From the NCBI GenBank assembly GCA_020722815.1, contig DYKB01000042.1:1-59343 (forward strand): 59,343 nt of DNA, given 5' to 3'. The notes under the pieces are model-generated. The model saw only the letters and a program-made list of their open reading frames with translations, ran no database searches and had not been told where the DNA came from. This stretch comes from Caldithrix sp. (lineage in GTDB: Bacteria > Zhuqueibacterota > Zhuqueibacteria > Thermofontimicrobiales > Sulfurfontimicrobiaceae). The stretch's first letter is position 1, and each line of letters opens with the position of its first letter. The translations under genes were made by a program, and so were the position numbers. Of the stretch, positions 35,977 to 44,889 are shown piece by piece.

Positions 35977-36318
35977 TTATTTAATTGCGTTTTTTAAAAA
36001 ATCCTCCCGCATCGGCGAAAAAGTATCAATCAAAACCCCATCTTCCAAACAAATCACCCCATGGACAGCATTCCCCGGCACCACAAAGCAATCCCCTTCC
36101 CCTAAAATTTCCTTTTTCCCTTCAATTTCAACCTCAAATCTTCCCGACGCCACATAGCTGACCTGCTGGTGCGGATGTTGGTGCGCGTACCCAATGCCGC
36201 CTTTTTGAAAATTGACTTTCACTAGCATCAATTGTGAATCGTAACCTAAAATCTGCCGGGTCATTTTCTCGTTGATTTTTTCTATCGGGATTTCTGCTCC
36301 CTTAATATGTGTTTTCAT
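35977..36318 (-). CDS. Cupin-domain protein
   Basis: Single-domain cupin of 113 residues. Motif 1 is YAHQHPHQQVSYVASGRFEVE, with His residues and Gln-Gln where Glu is common. Motif 2 is PGNAVHGVICLED with its His. This conserved beta-barrel usually binds one metal; relatives act in sugar or aromatic acid metabolism (e.g. pectin-degradation KdgF-like proteins), so a role in uronate handling near the carbohydrate genes is possible but unproven. Remnants of the 3' end of this gene type occur at 26990-27024 and 28725-28760. Confidence 0.85.
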   Translation of the reverse strand: MKTHIKGAEIPIEKINEKMTRQILGYDSQLMLVKVNFQKGGIGYAHQHPHQQVSYVASGRFEVEIEGKKEILGEGDCFVVPGNAVHGVICLEDGVLIDTFSPMREDFLKNAIK

Positions 36319-36438
36319 TCGTTTTCCTTTAATTCAATTTATTTTTAACTGATTTCAAATGGAATTTAATTAATGCAAAAATTCAAATACTAAAAATTTC
36401 TATAGCATTCAAGCAAATTTTTGTTTAAGATTGACAAT

Positions 36439-36577
36439 GGAGTGCATCCGCTATGTGGATGCATGCCAACGAAGTTGGCATATTTTCAATTTTGCCCCAG
36501 TAAATAGCATTCAAGCGTTCAAAAAAAAAATGAATTCGTCAACTTCGTCAACGGCTGCGACGCAGACGCAGCACTCC
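36439..36577. mobile_element. Family B multi-hairpin element, copy 2
   Basis: Ends GGAGTGC and GCACTCC. Inner hairpins are TGCATCC/GGATGCA, TGCCAAC-GAA-GTTGGCA (identical to copy 1) and GCTGCG/CGCAGC. The third hairpin of copy 1 is replaced by a non-palindromic 'CGTCAACTTCGTCAACG'. It ends 38 bases before the start of the next gene, so it lies in the promoter or leader region, as does copy 1. Confidence 0.72.
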
Positions 36578-36615
36578 AGAAAAGATAAATTCGATCCAAA
36601 TTAAGGGTAGTCCCA

Positions 36616-38637
36616 ATGAATAAAAAATTAATTCTATTTTTTATTTTACTCCCTTTATTATTTTTCACTTCCTGCAATTTCAAAAAAATCGTTCAGCCAC
36701 GAACTGCTTTGCCAGGCGAAATAATCGAGGTTTCAATAACCGTTTATGACAATCTGGTTCCGGAACCAAATCCCCATCCGGGCTTCGTGGGGATTTTGAT
36801 GCCTGATGATTGGAAATTTATTTCCGGTAATTATGAAGGCTCCCTCGGTACGGGCACCATGGAATTCAGCCCAAACTGGACCGATTCAATCGAAACAGTT
36901 TATCCCGCTGCCCTGATAGGTGAAAATAGGCGCTGGCTGGGACTGATTACGGATAAAGGTTATACTTATAACGATCCAATTATCGTGACAGCGAAAATTA
37001 AATTACAAGTGGGCGAACAGGAAGGTTGCTTTCATTTGGGGTATCTCGTGACCAAAGCCACTGCCAATCTGATTAACTCGGGCAATCCCGCCTGGGCTCC
37101 CTTTTCTTATCCTCATCCAATCGGGATTCCGGATTCTTCAAAATGCAAGGCTGAATTTACTGCTCAGCCAACTTCTGACTGGGATGCCCTTTTTAAACGC
37201 ACGTCTGGTTGGACTGGCGCTGATGGGATTTATTCGATTCCGCTATCGGGACGCGAAATTCCTGATGATTCTGGTCAGGAGCAGACGCTGCTCCTATTTA
37301 GTGACACCTTTATTGGCGAAGTCAATGCGAATGGTGAGCGAATCAATCCCCGAATCATTAATAATACCTTGGCATTTTTAGAAGGAAATCAACCACTCCT
37401 CGAGCAAATTCAATTTTATTGGCCGACCAATCAAAGCGGGCAACCTCTTTCGGTTTTCATCCCGGAAACACCCAATTCAGCGGCAGGTGAATGGTACTGG
37501 CTTATGGATGGCATTGCCCTGAATGGAAAAATCCACGTATTTGCACTTCGACTGAAAAGAGCCGGAACAGGCGATGTCTTTGATTTTAAAGTGACAGGCG
37601 TTTCGCTCATTTCATTTCAGTCGGATGCAAATTTGAATTTGGTAAATGTAACGCAGGTTGAAACGCCGCTGTTTTATCAGCATCCCACCGGGAAATGGTC
37701 CATCGTAATAGGGCAGGCAATTATGCCGCCGCATGACGCCTCTCAAAACCCGGCTTCAGATGGTTTCATCTATATTTACGGGCCGCGTGATAAAGGAACA
37801 CAAAAGGAGTTGGTTGTTGCCCGTGTTTTGCCGGAAAATCTCGAAGATTTCTCACAATGGACTTACTGGAATGGCACGACATGGGGAACAGAAATCCAGG
37901 ATTGTGCCCCCCTCACCAATCAGATTTCACAGGAATTTAGCGTATCACCCATTTCAGATAGCAGATTTTTATTAGTTTTTCAGGCAGGAGAACAGGTTGC
38001 TGTTCGAACAGGTCAAAGTCCCACCGGTCCATTTGGGATTTACAAAACCGTTTATTTCTGTCCGGAAGTGGCAATGGATTGGCAGCCCATGCTTTATAAT
38101 GCCAAGGCGCACCCGCATCTATCCGCGCCGAATGAATTGCTGATCAGCTACAATGTGAACACTTATGATTTTTTTGCACATTTTTCCAATGCGGATATTT
38201 ATCGACCGCGTTTTATTACACTCAAATATCACCCAGTTGACTCATCAAATACACGTATTCGGGGCCAAAATCCAATAAAAAAAACTTTTAAACTATTTAA
38301 TTGCCCCAATCCATTCAATCCCGTCACCATAATTCATTATACGCTGTCAAATGTAAATAATGTAGTGCTTCAGATATTTAATTTACGAGGTGAAGCAATA
38401 CGAACCCTGTTAAATGAATGGCAGCCAGGGGGAGAATTTTCTGTAACCTGGGACGGGAAGGATGATCAGAGGGCAACGGTTGGTTCAGGAATTTATTTCT
38501 ATCAACTCAAAACCAATGAATCTATTGAAACTCAAAAAATGTTACTAATACGACAAGCTGGAGGTAACACACATGAAAAAATTAATCCATTTATTGTTAG
38601 TTGCGATGCTCATCATAAGTTCATGGCGCAGAGCTGA
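36616..38637 (+). CDS. Secreted DUF4185/DUF5005-like propeller protein with T9SS tail
   Basis: N-terminus MNKKLILFFILLPLLFFTSC fits a lipoprotein signal with Cys20. Residues about 30-180 form an Ig/cohesin-like domain. Residues about 190-560 resemble the five-bladed glycosidase-like DUF4185/DUF5005 family (GWTGADGIYSIPL; LLLFSDTFIGEV; GQAIMPPHD; PMLYNAKAHPHLS). The C-terminus is a type A sorting domain (CPNPFNPVTIIHYTLS, SGIYFYQL, KMLLIR). The tail normally ends at this Arg; here a CAA at 38554-38556 sits where TAA would be expected and adds 28 residues, overlapping the next gene by 65 bases. Carrying both a lipobox and a T9SS tail is unusual. Confidence 0.75.
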   Translation: MNKKLILFFILLPLLFFTSCNFKKIVQPRTALPGEIIEVSITVYDNLVPEPNPHPGFVGILMPDDWKFISGNYEGSLGTGTMEFSPNWTDSIETVYPAALIGENRRWLGLITDKGYTYNDPIIVTAKIKLQVGEQEGCFHLGYLVTKATANLINSGNPAWAPFSYPHPIGIPDSSKCKAEFTAQPTSDWDALFKRTSGWTGADGIYSIPLSGREIPDDSGQEQTLLLFSDTFIGEVNANGERINPRIINNTLAFLEGNQPLLEQIQFYWPTNQSGQPLSVFIPETPNSAAGEWYWLMDGIALNGKIHVFALRLKRAGTGDVFDFKVTGVSLISFQSDANLNLVNVTQVETPLFYQHPTGKWSIVIGQAIMPPHDASQNPASDGFIYIYGPRDKGTQKELVVARVLPENLEDFSQWTYWNGTTWGTEIQDCAPLTNQISQEFSVSPISDSRFLLVFQAGEQVAVRTGQSPTGPFGIYKTVYFCPEVAMDWQPMLYNAKAHPHLSAPNELLISYNVNTYDFFAHFSNADIYRPRFITLKYHPVDSSNTRIRGQNPIKKTFKLFNCPNPFNPVTIIHYTLSNVNNVVLQIFNLRGEAIRTLLNEWQPGGEFSVTWDGKDDQRATVGSGIYFYQLKTNESIETQKMLLIRQAGGNTHEKINPFIVSCDAHHKFMAQS

Positions 38638-39286
38638 AGCACAAACCAATATTTTAACAGATTCGGAAATAAAAGCCGGCTGGCAATTGCTATTTGATGG
38701 TAAAACATTTACCGGCTGGCGGGGCGCCAAAACCGATACCATTCCGACGAACGGCTGGAAAATTGAAAATGGTGAACTGCTGACAATACCGCGGGATAAA
38801 CGCCCCGTGAAAGTGAATGAAGACATCATTACAACCACCCAATACAGTAATTTCGAGTTTCAGTTCGATTTTAAAATGGCAAAAGACCTGAATCAGAGCA
38901 CAAACAGTGGTATCAAATATTTTGTACAAACCGGCACCAGTCTGGGCCTGGAATATCAGATTATCGAAGAATTAAAGGAAGTCAAATACCCCGGAGAATT
39001 AGCCGATTTGTACGAATTGTTTTCAGCGAAGAATAAAAAAGTCAACCCCATGGGCTCCTGGAATCAGGGAAAAATTCTCGTACAGGGCCGGCATGTTGAA
39101 CATTGGCTGAACGGCATCATGGTGCTGGAATTTGAGCGGGGTGGCAAAGCTTTTTTGGAACAGAAATCTAAAAGCAAATTTAAAGGAATCAAGGACTTTG
39201 GCGAATTTCCGCAGGGACATATTTTGCTGCAGGATCATGGCGGCGGCGTCTCTTTCCGTAATTTGAAAATCCGGGTTTTAAATTAA
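38573..39286 (+). CDS. DUF1080 (3-keto-disaccharide hydrolase-like) secreted protein
   Basis: A 237-residue exported protein (signal MKKLIHLLLVAMLIISS) with the full DUF1080 concanavalin-like fold: GWQLLFDGKTFTGWRG, WKIENGELLT, FEFQFDFKMAKDLNQSTNSG, LGLEYQIIEE, WNQGKILVQGRHVEHWLNG, GHILLQDHGGGVSFRNLKIR. Characterised relatives hydrolyse 3-keto-glycosides or bind glycans. GGAGG lies eight bases before the ATG and inside the unusual extension of the gene upstream, so the two are translationally linked. It is followed by a GH78 gene on the same strand. Confidence 0.9.
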   Translation: MKKLIHLLLVAMLIISSWRRAEAQTNILTDSEIKAGWQLLFDGKTFTGWRGAKTDTIPTNGWKIENGELLTIPRDKRPVKVNEDIITTTQYSNFEFQFDFKMAKDLNQSTNSGIKYFVQTGTSLGLEYQIIEELKEVKYPGELADLYELFSAKNKKVNPMGSWNQGKILVQGRHVEHWLNGIMVLEFERGGKAFLEQKSKSKFKGIKDFGEFPQGHILLQDHGGGVSFRNLKIRVLN

Positions 39287-39297
39287 TAAATTTTTAA

Positions 39298-39353
39298 CCG
39301 CAGATGACACAGATTTCACAGATAAAAATCTGGGTCATCGGTGAAATCTGCGG
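39298..39353. repeat. Palindromic dispersed-type repeat
   Basis: CCGCAGAT ... ATCTGCGG with inner matching segments (GACACAGATTTCAC; GGTCATCGGTGAAATC) forms a long imperfect hairpin between the DUF1080 and GH78 genes. It could attenuate transcription between them. No T-run follows. Confidence 0.55.
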
Positions 39354-39445
39354 CTCATATTCATGTATTTTGAAAAAATTGGATTAAAATCTCAATTTCC
39401 ACGTCTTAATATTATAAAAACAATTTTACTTGATTGAATCGAAAA

Positions 39446-41659
39446 ATGAAAAATTTAAAAATTATCCTGACGCTACCCTTAATTTTTCTCCTTTTACAAA
39501 ATGGCTATTCTATGGATGCCCCGACAAAATTGATGTGCGAATTGCTGGATTTCCCCGACAAAACCGTGATTTTTGATTCCAAACCCGAATTTGGCTGGAT
39601 TCTCACTTCACAACTTCAGGGGGATCATCAAACAGCCTACCAGATTCTGGTCGCTTCCAGTATAACGAAACTGGATCAGAATATAGGTGATTTTTGGGAT
39701 AGCGGCAAAGTAAAATCAGATGCTTCCATTAATATTGAATATGAAGGTAAGCCCCTTTCGTCAAATTCTGTCTACTATTGGAAAGTACGGGTTTGGGATA
39801 TAAAAGAAAAGCCGGGCGCATATTCTACGCATCAACTCTTTCGGACTGGTAATTTGGAACCGCCTTATCGAACAGCTTTTTATCCGCGGGGAAAACGCGT
39901 TGTGGAGCCAGTCAAATTTGTTCAAAAAGGCAATCAGGAATACTTCGTTGATTTTAGACGGGCAGCTTTTGGCACCGTTCAGATAACTTTTTCCGAAATT
40001 AAACCCGGCCAAATCGTCGAAATACATCTCGGTGAAAAGTTGAAGGCTGAGAATACCATTGATCCCCGGCCGGGTGGGACAATTCGCTATCGGATGATTC
40101 CTTTGAATCTGGAACCGGATAAAAAGACTTATATCCTGAAAATTCCACCAGATGAACGAAATACGCGCGAAACAGCTATCAAAATGCCGGCTGAAGTTGG
40201 TGAAGTCTTACCTTTTCGCTATTGCGAAATAAAAAATAGCCCCTCAAGGCTGGATAAAAATGCTGTCCGGCAGATCGCGGTCAATTATCCGTTTCAGGAT
40301 GATGCCTCATATTTTCATTCTGCGGATACGACACTCAACGCGGTCTGGGATTTATGTAAATATAGCATCAAGGCCACCAGCTTTTGCGGCGTCTATGTCG
40401 ACGGGGATCGGGAGCGAATTCCGTATGAGGCGGACGCGTACATCAATCAATTGTCGCATTATGCCGTGGATCGCGAATTTACCATGGCCCGATTGAGCCA
40501 TGAATATCTCATCACCCATCCCACCTGGCCGACGGAATGGATTTTGCATTCGGTACTAATGGCCTGGGCAGACTATTTGTATACCGGAAATAAAGAGTCT
40601 ATCTCCTTTTATTATAATGAGTTGAAAGCGAAAACTTTAACAGCCCTGGCGCGGGAAGATGGATTAATCAGCACCCGAACGGGCCTGGTTACCGACTCCG
40701 TGCTGAAATCCATTCACTTTCGCGGAAATCTTCGTGATATTGTGGATTGGCCGCCGGGTTCTTTTACGGAGGGCGGCCGCGGCGAGACCGATGGGTTTGT
40801 TTTCACCGATTATAATACAGTGGTAAATGCCTTTCATTATCGGACACTGGTTTTGATGCATCAGATTGCCATCGCACTGGAGAAAAATACCGATGCTGAT
40901 TTTTATTTAAAATGCGCCGAACAGGTGAAAAAGTTGTTTCAGCAGCATTTTTTTGATAGGAATCGCCAGGTTTATCGTGATGGAATCGGAACGGATCATG
41001 CCGCGTTGCATGCAAACATGTTCCCGTTGGCATTTGGACTGGTCCCGCCTGAACACGAGGCAAAAGTGGTGGAATTCATCAAAAGCCGTGGTATGGCTTG
41101 TAGCGTTTATGGGGCACAATATCTCCTGGAAGCCCTGTACGCGGCCGGGGAAGCCAATTACGCGTTGTATTTGATGACCAATCGCTCCGACCGCAGTTGG
41201 CCACATGCGATTTATAACGTGGGAACTACCATTACCCTCGAAGCCTGGGACATGAAATACAAGAAGAATCTTGATTGGAACCATGCCTGGGGTGCCGCGC
41301 CAGCCAATATCATTCCCCGCGGTTTGATGGGTGTTCAGCCGCTGGAACCCGGTTTTGGTAAAATTCAGATCAAACCCCAACCCGGTAATTTGTCGTCAGG
41401 AAAAATGACCATTCCGACCATTCGGGGCGCGATCAAGGTTGAATTTCGGCAGGAGAAAGATAATTTTTTTGAATTGAAAGTGCATATTCCCGTCAATTGT
41501 GCGGCAATGGTCTATTTACCAAAAATAAACGCAGAAAATTTAATCGCGCAAATTGATGGGAAAATGAAACGCGGTCAAGCGGCAGGCGATTTTATTTGTT
41601 TTGAAAATGTACTATCCGGCGAACATGTATTTGTGACGAAAAATATTAAAAATGAATAG
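39446..41659 (+). CDS. GH78 alpha-L-rhamnosidase-like enzyme
   Basis: Exported glycoside hydrolase (signal MKNLKIILTLPLIFLLLQNG) predicted to remove terminal alpha-L-rhamnose from glycans. The N-terminal beta domains are typical (PEFGWILTSQLQGDHQTAYQ; YYWKVRVWD). The (alpha/alpha)6 catalytic domain starts near residue 290 with GVYVDGDRERIPYEADAYIN, carrying the acid-rich catalytic stretch, then WPTEWILHSVLMAWADYLY, TDYNTVVNAFHYRTL and THEAWD-like TLEAWDMKYKKNLDWNHAWG. The C-terminal beta-sandwich has GFGKIQIKPQPG. At about 737 residues it is on the short side for the family. I start at ATG 39446 rather than TTG 39434; neither has a strong ribosome site. Confidence 0.88.
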   Translation: MKNLKIILTLPLIFLLLQNGYSMDAPTKLMCELLDFPDKTVIFDSKPEFGWILTSQLQGDHQTAYQILVASSITKLDQNIGDFWDSGKVKSDASINIEYEGKPLSSNSVYYWKVRVWDIKEKPGAYSTHQLFRTGNLEPPYRTAFYPRGKRVVEPVKFVQKGNQEYFVDFRRAAFGTVQITFSEIKPGQIVEIHLGEKLKAENTIDPRPGGTIRYRMIPLNLEPDKKTYILKIPPDERNTRETAIKMPAEVGEVLPFRYCEIKNSPSRLDKNAVRQIAVNYPFQDDASYFHSADTTLNAVWDLCKYSIKATSFCGVYVDGDRERIPYEADAYINQLSHYAVDREFTMARLSHEYLITHPTWPTEWILHSVLMAWADYLYTGNKESISFYYNELKAKTLTALAREDGLISTRTGLVTDSVLKSIHFRGNLRDIVDWPPGSFTEGGRGETDGFVFTDYNTVVNAFHYRTLVLMHQIAIALEKNTDADFYLKCAEQVKKLFQQHFFDRNRQVYRDGIGTDHAALHANMFPLAFGLVPPEHEAKVVEFIKSRGMACSVYGAQYLLEALYAAGEANYALYLMTNRSDRSWPHAIYNVGTTITLEAWDMKYKKNLDWNHAWGAAPANIIPRGLMGVQPLEPGFGKIQIKPQPGNLSSGKMTIPTIRGAIKVEFRQEKDNFFELKVHIPVNCAAMVYLPKINAENLIAQIDGKMKRGQAAGDFICFENVLSGEHVFVTKNIKNE

Positions 41660-41692
41660 TCGTTTTTGATGAATTTATTAAGGAGGTCAGCC

Positions 41693-42388
41693 ATGTGGGA
41701 CAAATTGAAACTTTATTTAAATGAAGAAATCCTGTTATTGTGTCTGAAAGATAAAGAAGGAACCATGAATCCATGGGTGAATTATCAATTTGGGCTGGCC
41801 GGGGCCATACTGGCTGAACTGCTGCTGCAAAAGCGGGTTGACATCGTAACTGAAAAAAAGCATAAGTACGTACAGATTGTGAATACAACCCCTATTGGTG
41901 ATCCCATTCTGGATGAAGCGCTGCAATTAATTATTAAAAGGAAGAAACGCGCCGAGATGAATTACTGGGTTACCAAATTCACGAACATCAAGAAATTAAA
42001 AAATCGAATTGCTCAGCAACTGGTTAACAAGGGCATTTTAAGAGCCGAACAGGATAAAGTGTTGCTCCTTTTTACCCGGAATATCTATCCGGAAGTGAAT
42101 CCCGAACCAGAGCATGAAATTATCGAAAGATTACGCGCGGCCATTTTCACCGAAAAATCCGATTTGGATGTGTCGACAGTGATTTTAATTGCACTGGCGG
42201 ATAGCATTGATTTACTGAAAACAATTTTTGACAAAAGTCAATTGAAGGAGCAAAAAAATCGGCTGAAGCAGATTGCCAATGGTGATCTGATAGGTCAGGC
42301 TACCCGTGAAGCGATCCAGGCCATGCAAGCAGCAATGATGGTGGCATGTATAATTCCAGCGGTGATTACAGCGTCGGCGCATCATTAA
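41693..42388 (+). CDS. GPP34 (Golgi phosphoprotein 3-like) domain protein
   Basis: Cytoplasmic, mostly helical 231-residue protein of the GPP34 family: NEEILLLCLKDKEGTM, YQFGLAGAILAELLLQKR, PIGDPILDEALQLI, WVTKF, RIAQQLVNKGILR, and a C-terminal amphipathic or hydrophobic helix (AMQAAMMVACIIPAVITASA). Eukaryotic members bind PI4P and recruit glycosyltransferases; the bacterial role is unclear. The ATG at 41693 follows AAGGAGG by six bases, which rules out the earlier in-frame ATG. It comes 33 bases after the GH78 gene, so co-transcription is likely. Confidence 0.85.
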   Translation: MWDKLKLYLNEEILLLCLKDKEGTMNPWVNYQFGLAGAILAELLLQKRVDIVTEKKHKYVQIVNTTPIGDPILDEALQLIIKRKKRAEMNYWVTKFTNIKKLKNRIAQQLVNKGILRAEQDKVLLLFTRNIYPEVNPEPEHEIIERLRAAIFTEKSDLDVSTVILIALADSIDLLKTIFDKSQLKEQKNRLKQIANGDLIGQATREAIQAMQAAMMVACIIPAVITASAHH

Positions 42389-42401
42389 TTTTTTTACCGG
42401 A

Positions 42402-42575
42402 TCAGGCATCGGCCAGCAGTTTTATGGATTTTAAAACCTCCTCTTTTTCATAGAATTGGTTTGTAACATACTTATGCAGGATAGAGGTAATTAAAATTTG
42501 CTACGGAATCCCTTCGTTTTCAACTCTTTCTTTTTTTAATAATCTATTAATCTTCGTACAAATTACCCTTATTAT
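42402..42575 (-). pseudogene. Remnant of a CopG-type antitoxin with in-frame TAG
   Basis: On the minus strand one frame reads INRLLKKERVENEGIP, a TAG at 42501-42503, then QILITSILHKYVTNQFYEKE and ends LLADA at TGA 42402-42404. The motif EGIPYQ-LI-SILHKYV is a well-known antitoxin C-terminus, so the TAG replaces the Tyr. The 5' end merges into the Fic gene's end. No toxin lies beside it. Confidence 0.7.
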
Positions 42576-42580
42576 TACCT

Positions 42581-43636
42581 CTATGAAAGATCATTACCCT
42601 TTCTTCGCCAGCGTGCTCCTGTGCCACGCCCTTCTGAAACAACTTGTTCTTGCTTTTTTAAATCTTTCAGCACTTTGCGCACCATATCCCGACTCACATC
42701 GGGGCATTTTGAATGAAGTTGTGATAAGGTAAATTCACCATTCATTTTCATAATTTGTTCGAAAATTAATGCTGTCTTTGCTCCTTTCGGACCTGGAATG
42801 GTTATCATCTGCTCTGAAAATTCATGATAAGCTTTCTTAAGAATATATAGCAAAAAATTAATATATGGCCAGGGATCATGTTTACCCTCGTGCCAACGTT
42901 GCGAAGAAATTTCAAGCGTTTCGTAATATCGTTCTTTATGTTCTTCAATCAGACGTTCAAGGCTAACATAGCGACCCATCTCATATCCAGCATGATAAAG
43001 TTGGAGCAAAAGCAATAGCCGTGACACCCGACCATTACCATCACGAAAAGGATGAATACAAAGAAAATCAAGGTTAAAGGCTGCGATTGTGAGGAGTGGA
43101 TGGATAACTTTCGTTTTCATGAGTTCATTGTACAAGGAAACAAGTTCTTGCATGGCTTGATTTGTATTTTCAGCGCTGACTGTTTTAAATCTCACCCGTG
43201 TTGACCCATTTGGTAAATGCTCGATGATATCACTATCTTTTTCTTGATATTTACCAGAATCCCAAATTTCCCCCCGAGCCAAATTATGCAGCTCTTTGAT
43301 AGCCATTTCATTGACAGGAATTGTTTTATTCTCATCGTGAATCCATCGAAGAGCATCCCGGTATCCCTGTATTTCCTCTTCGTTGCGATCCTGGAGAAAA
43401 GGTTTTCCAAATATTACCGTTCCGATTCGTTTTTGGTCGATCTCAACGCCTTCAATCCGGTTTGATGATACGGCACTCTCGATAAGCGCGTGTTCCCGCA
43501 ACACTTTCAGCTTTTGAGGCGACTGATTGGTATAGAGTTCCTGCTTGCCTTTGGCCTCGGCAATATCGGCAATATACCAGGTAACGGAAGCGGGAATATT
43601 TTTGAGACCTTTTGAAAACAGGGATAATGTTTGCAT
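42581..43636 (-). CDS. Fic family AMP-transferase with winged helix
   Basis: A 351-residue Fic protein. The N-terminal regulatory helix has the S-x3-E-G inhibitory motif (SNRIEG, residues about 57-62), which places it in class II, self-inhibited through that Glu. The catalytic loop HPFRDGNGRVSR is intact, with the His needed for transfer of AMP from ATP to target hydroxyls. The preceding flap (HPLLTIAAFNLDFLCI) is normal. The C-terminus is a winged helix (FTLSQLHSKCPDVSRDMVRKVLKDLKKQ split over two helices), implying DNA binding or self-regulation. It is flanked by antitoxin remnants. The target is unknown. Confidence 0.92.
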   Translation of the reverse strand: MQTLSLFSKGLKNIPASVTWYIADIAEAKGKQELYTNQSPQKLKVLREHALIESAVSSNRIEGVEIDQKRIGTVIFGKPFLQDRNEEEIQGYRDALRWIHDENKTIPVNEMAIKELHNLARGEIWDSGKYQEKDSDIIEHLPNGSTRVRFKTVSAENTNQAMQELVSLYNELMKTKVIHPLLTIAAFNLDFLCIHPFRDGNGRVSRLLLLLQLYHAGYEMGRYVSLERLIEEHKERYYETLEISSQRWHEGKHDPWPYINFLLYILKKAYHEFSEQMITIPGPKGAKTALIFEQIMKMNGEFTLSQLHSKCPDVSRDMVRKVLKDLKKQEQVVSEGRGTGARWRRKGNDLS

Positions 43637-43863
43637 CGGTTCATTCCAATTATATATGTACGATGAGTAATGAATGTTACATCTGTGAGCGAATAGAAAT
43701 AAACCGGGAACAAAACAGTCTTATAATAGAGCCCTTCCTTGTCAAATACTGACAGGATTTTGTTTGAACTCTTGATTACGATTTTTCTCTTGCAAGAAAT
43801 AAATTTTTACCGGTATATAAATATACACTATTTTCGGGCACATTAGTTTCCTGGAGTAACCTC

Positions 43864-44112
43864 ATATTAAAAAAGATTACATTAAGTGCCGATGCCCTAC
43901 TTATCAAACAAGCACCTGAAAAAGCCAAACGCGAGCATACGACCCTGAATCACTGGTTTCGTAAATGGTTAAAGCAGTTTATAACCGCGGATAGAACTCG
44001 ATGTAATTTTGACGAATTGATGGATTCACTGAGTTACGTGAATTCCGGAAAAAAATTTACGAGAGAACAGCTTAATGAAAGATCATTTTTTTTATTGAAG
44101 GAGCTAAATTAA
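43864..44112 (+). pseudogene. Orphan VapB-type antitoxin with an ATA in the start position
   Basis: An 82-codon frame encodes LKKITLSADALLIKQAPEKA, then HTTLNHWFRKWLKQF and DELMDSLSYVNSGKKFTREQ, a ribbon-helix-helix antitoxin of the VapB kind. A good GGAG (43853-43856) lies seven bases before ATA 43864-43866, where an ATG is expected, and no other start exists in frame. So the start has probably mutated from ATG to ATA. No toxin gene follows; the downstream neighbour is on the other strand. The module is probably dead or its antitoxin is made at a very low level. Confidence 0.7.
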
Positions 44113-44115
44113 GGC

Positions 44116-44367
44116 TCATTCGACCCTTTTTAAAGTCGGCTCATTTAATTCGGTTCGAATTTGTTTAATTTCAAAGTCTAAATCTGCTATCTTCTCAAAT
44201 CCCTTGTTTTTCCAAATGCCTTTTAAATTTATTGGCTTCGGTTTTTCACTTTTTAATTGCAATAGCATTTGTTGAATATACTTATCAATTTCAGGTATTT
44301 TTTCTTCGGGCAATTAGGCTATTTTGTTGATCAATTCCATTTTTTTTATCGCAGCCATATCCATCAT
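44116..44367 (-). pseudogene. Antitoxin-like gene with in-frame TAA
   Basis: Reading from ATG 44367: MMDMAAIKKMELINKIA, TAA (44314-44316), then LPEEKIPEIDKYIQQMLLQL and on to KGIWKNKGFEKIADLDFEI and a basic tail ending LKRVE. The pattern 'ELINKIA-x-LPEEKI-EI' and the NLKGIWK segment are typical of small antitoxins paired with PIN or similar toxins. A Gln or Glu codon is expected at the stop. No partner toxin is visible on this strand. Confidence 0.6.
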
Positions 44368-44573
44368 TAAAACCTGGTTTAGAAAAATGTTGTTTGAGTT
44401 AAAAACTTTCTTATAATTATACCAAAATTATAGGATAATGTTATTATAAAAGGCTGAGCGGTGGATAAATAGACGAGATTCTTTAATGGAAAAATTAAAA
44501 TTAGAAATAGGTGATCAATAAAAATCTTTTCCGTTCGCACCAGTTTTTGTTAGCCTGGTGTGTTGCCGACTCA

Positions 44574-44867
44574 TCAAGCAGCAAAAGTATTCTCAAAAGG
44601 GGTAACCTGGGTAGGTCTATTCTCTGCCAGCCAAAGATCTAATTTTACTTGCATCAATAGCCAACTTTCAGGGGAAGTACCTGTAGCCCGGCTAATTCGG
44701 ATAGCCATTCCAGAACTCAATGATGTTCGGCAATTTAGTAAAGCCGACAAAGTTTTTCGAGTAACACCCAACTTTTTTGCAGCTTCTGTAACTGTTAAAC
44801 CAAATGGTTTAATCACATCTTCTCGTAATACCTCTCCGGGATGTGTTGGTTTTCTTCTTCGCATCAT
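44574..44867 (-). CDS. higA: HigA-family antitoxin
   Basis: Compact XRE helix-turn-helix antitoxin of the HigA/VapI type, 97 residues: THPGEVLREDVIKPFGLTV, the helix-turn-helix EAAKKLGVTRKTLSALLN, and the family tail SPESWLLMQVKLDLWLAE. It follows the toxin gene by 22 bases, the toxin-first order normal for higBA. It would neutralise HigB and repress the operon. The frame is intact. Confidence 0.9.
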   Translation of the reverse strand: MMRRRKPTHPGEVLREDVIKPFGLTVTEAAKKLGVTRKTLSALLNCRTSLSSGMAIRISRATGTSPESWLLMQVKLDLWLAENRPTQVTPFENTFAA

Positions 44868-44889
44868 TATAATTACTCCACTATTAAAA

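Noticed and set aside
43192..43410. Alternative frames inside the Fic gene
   Set aside because: They overlap the complete Fic coding sequence with intact HPFRDGNGR motif and have no independent signal.
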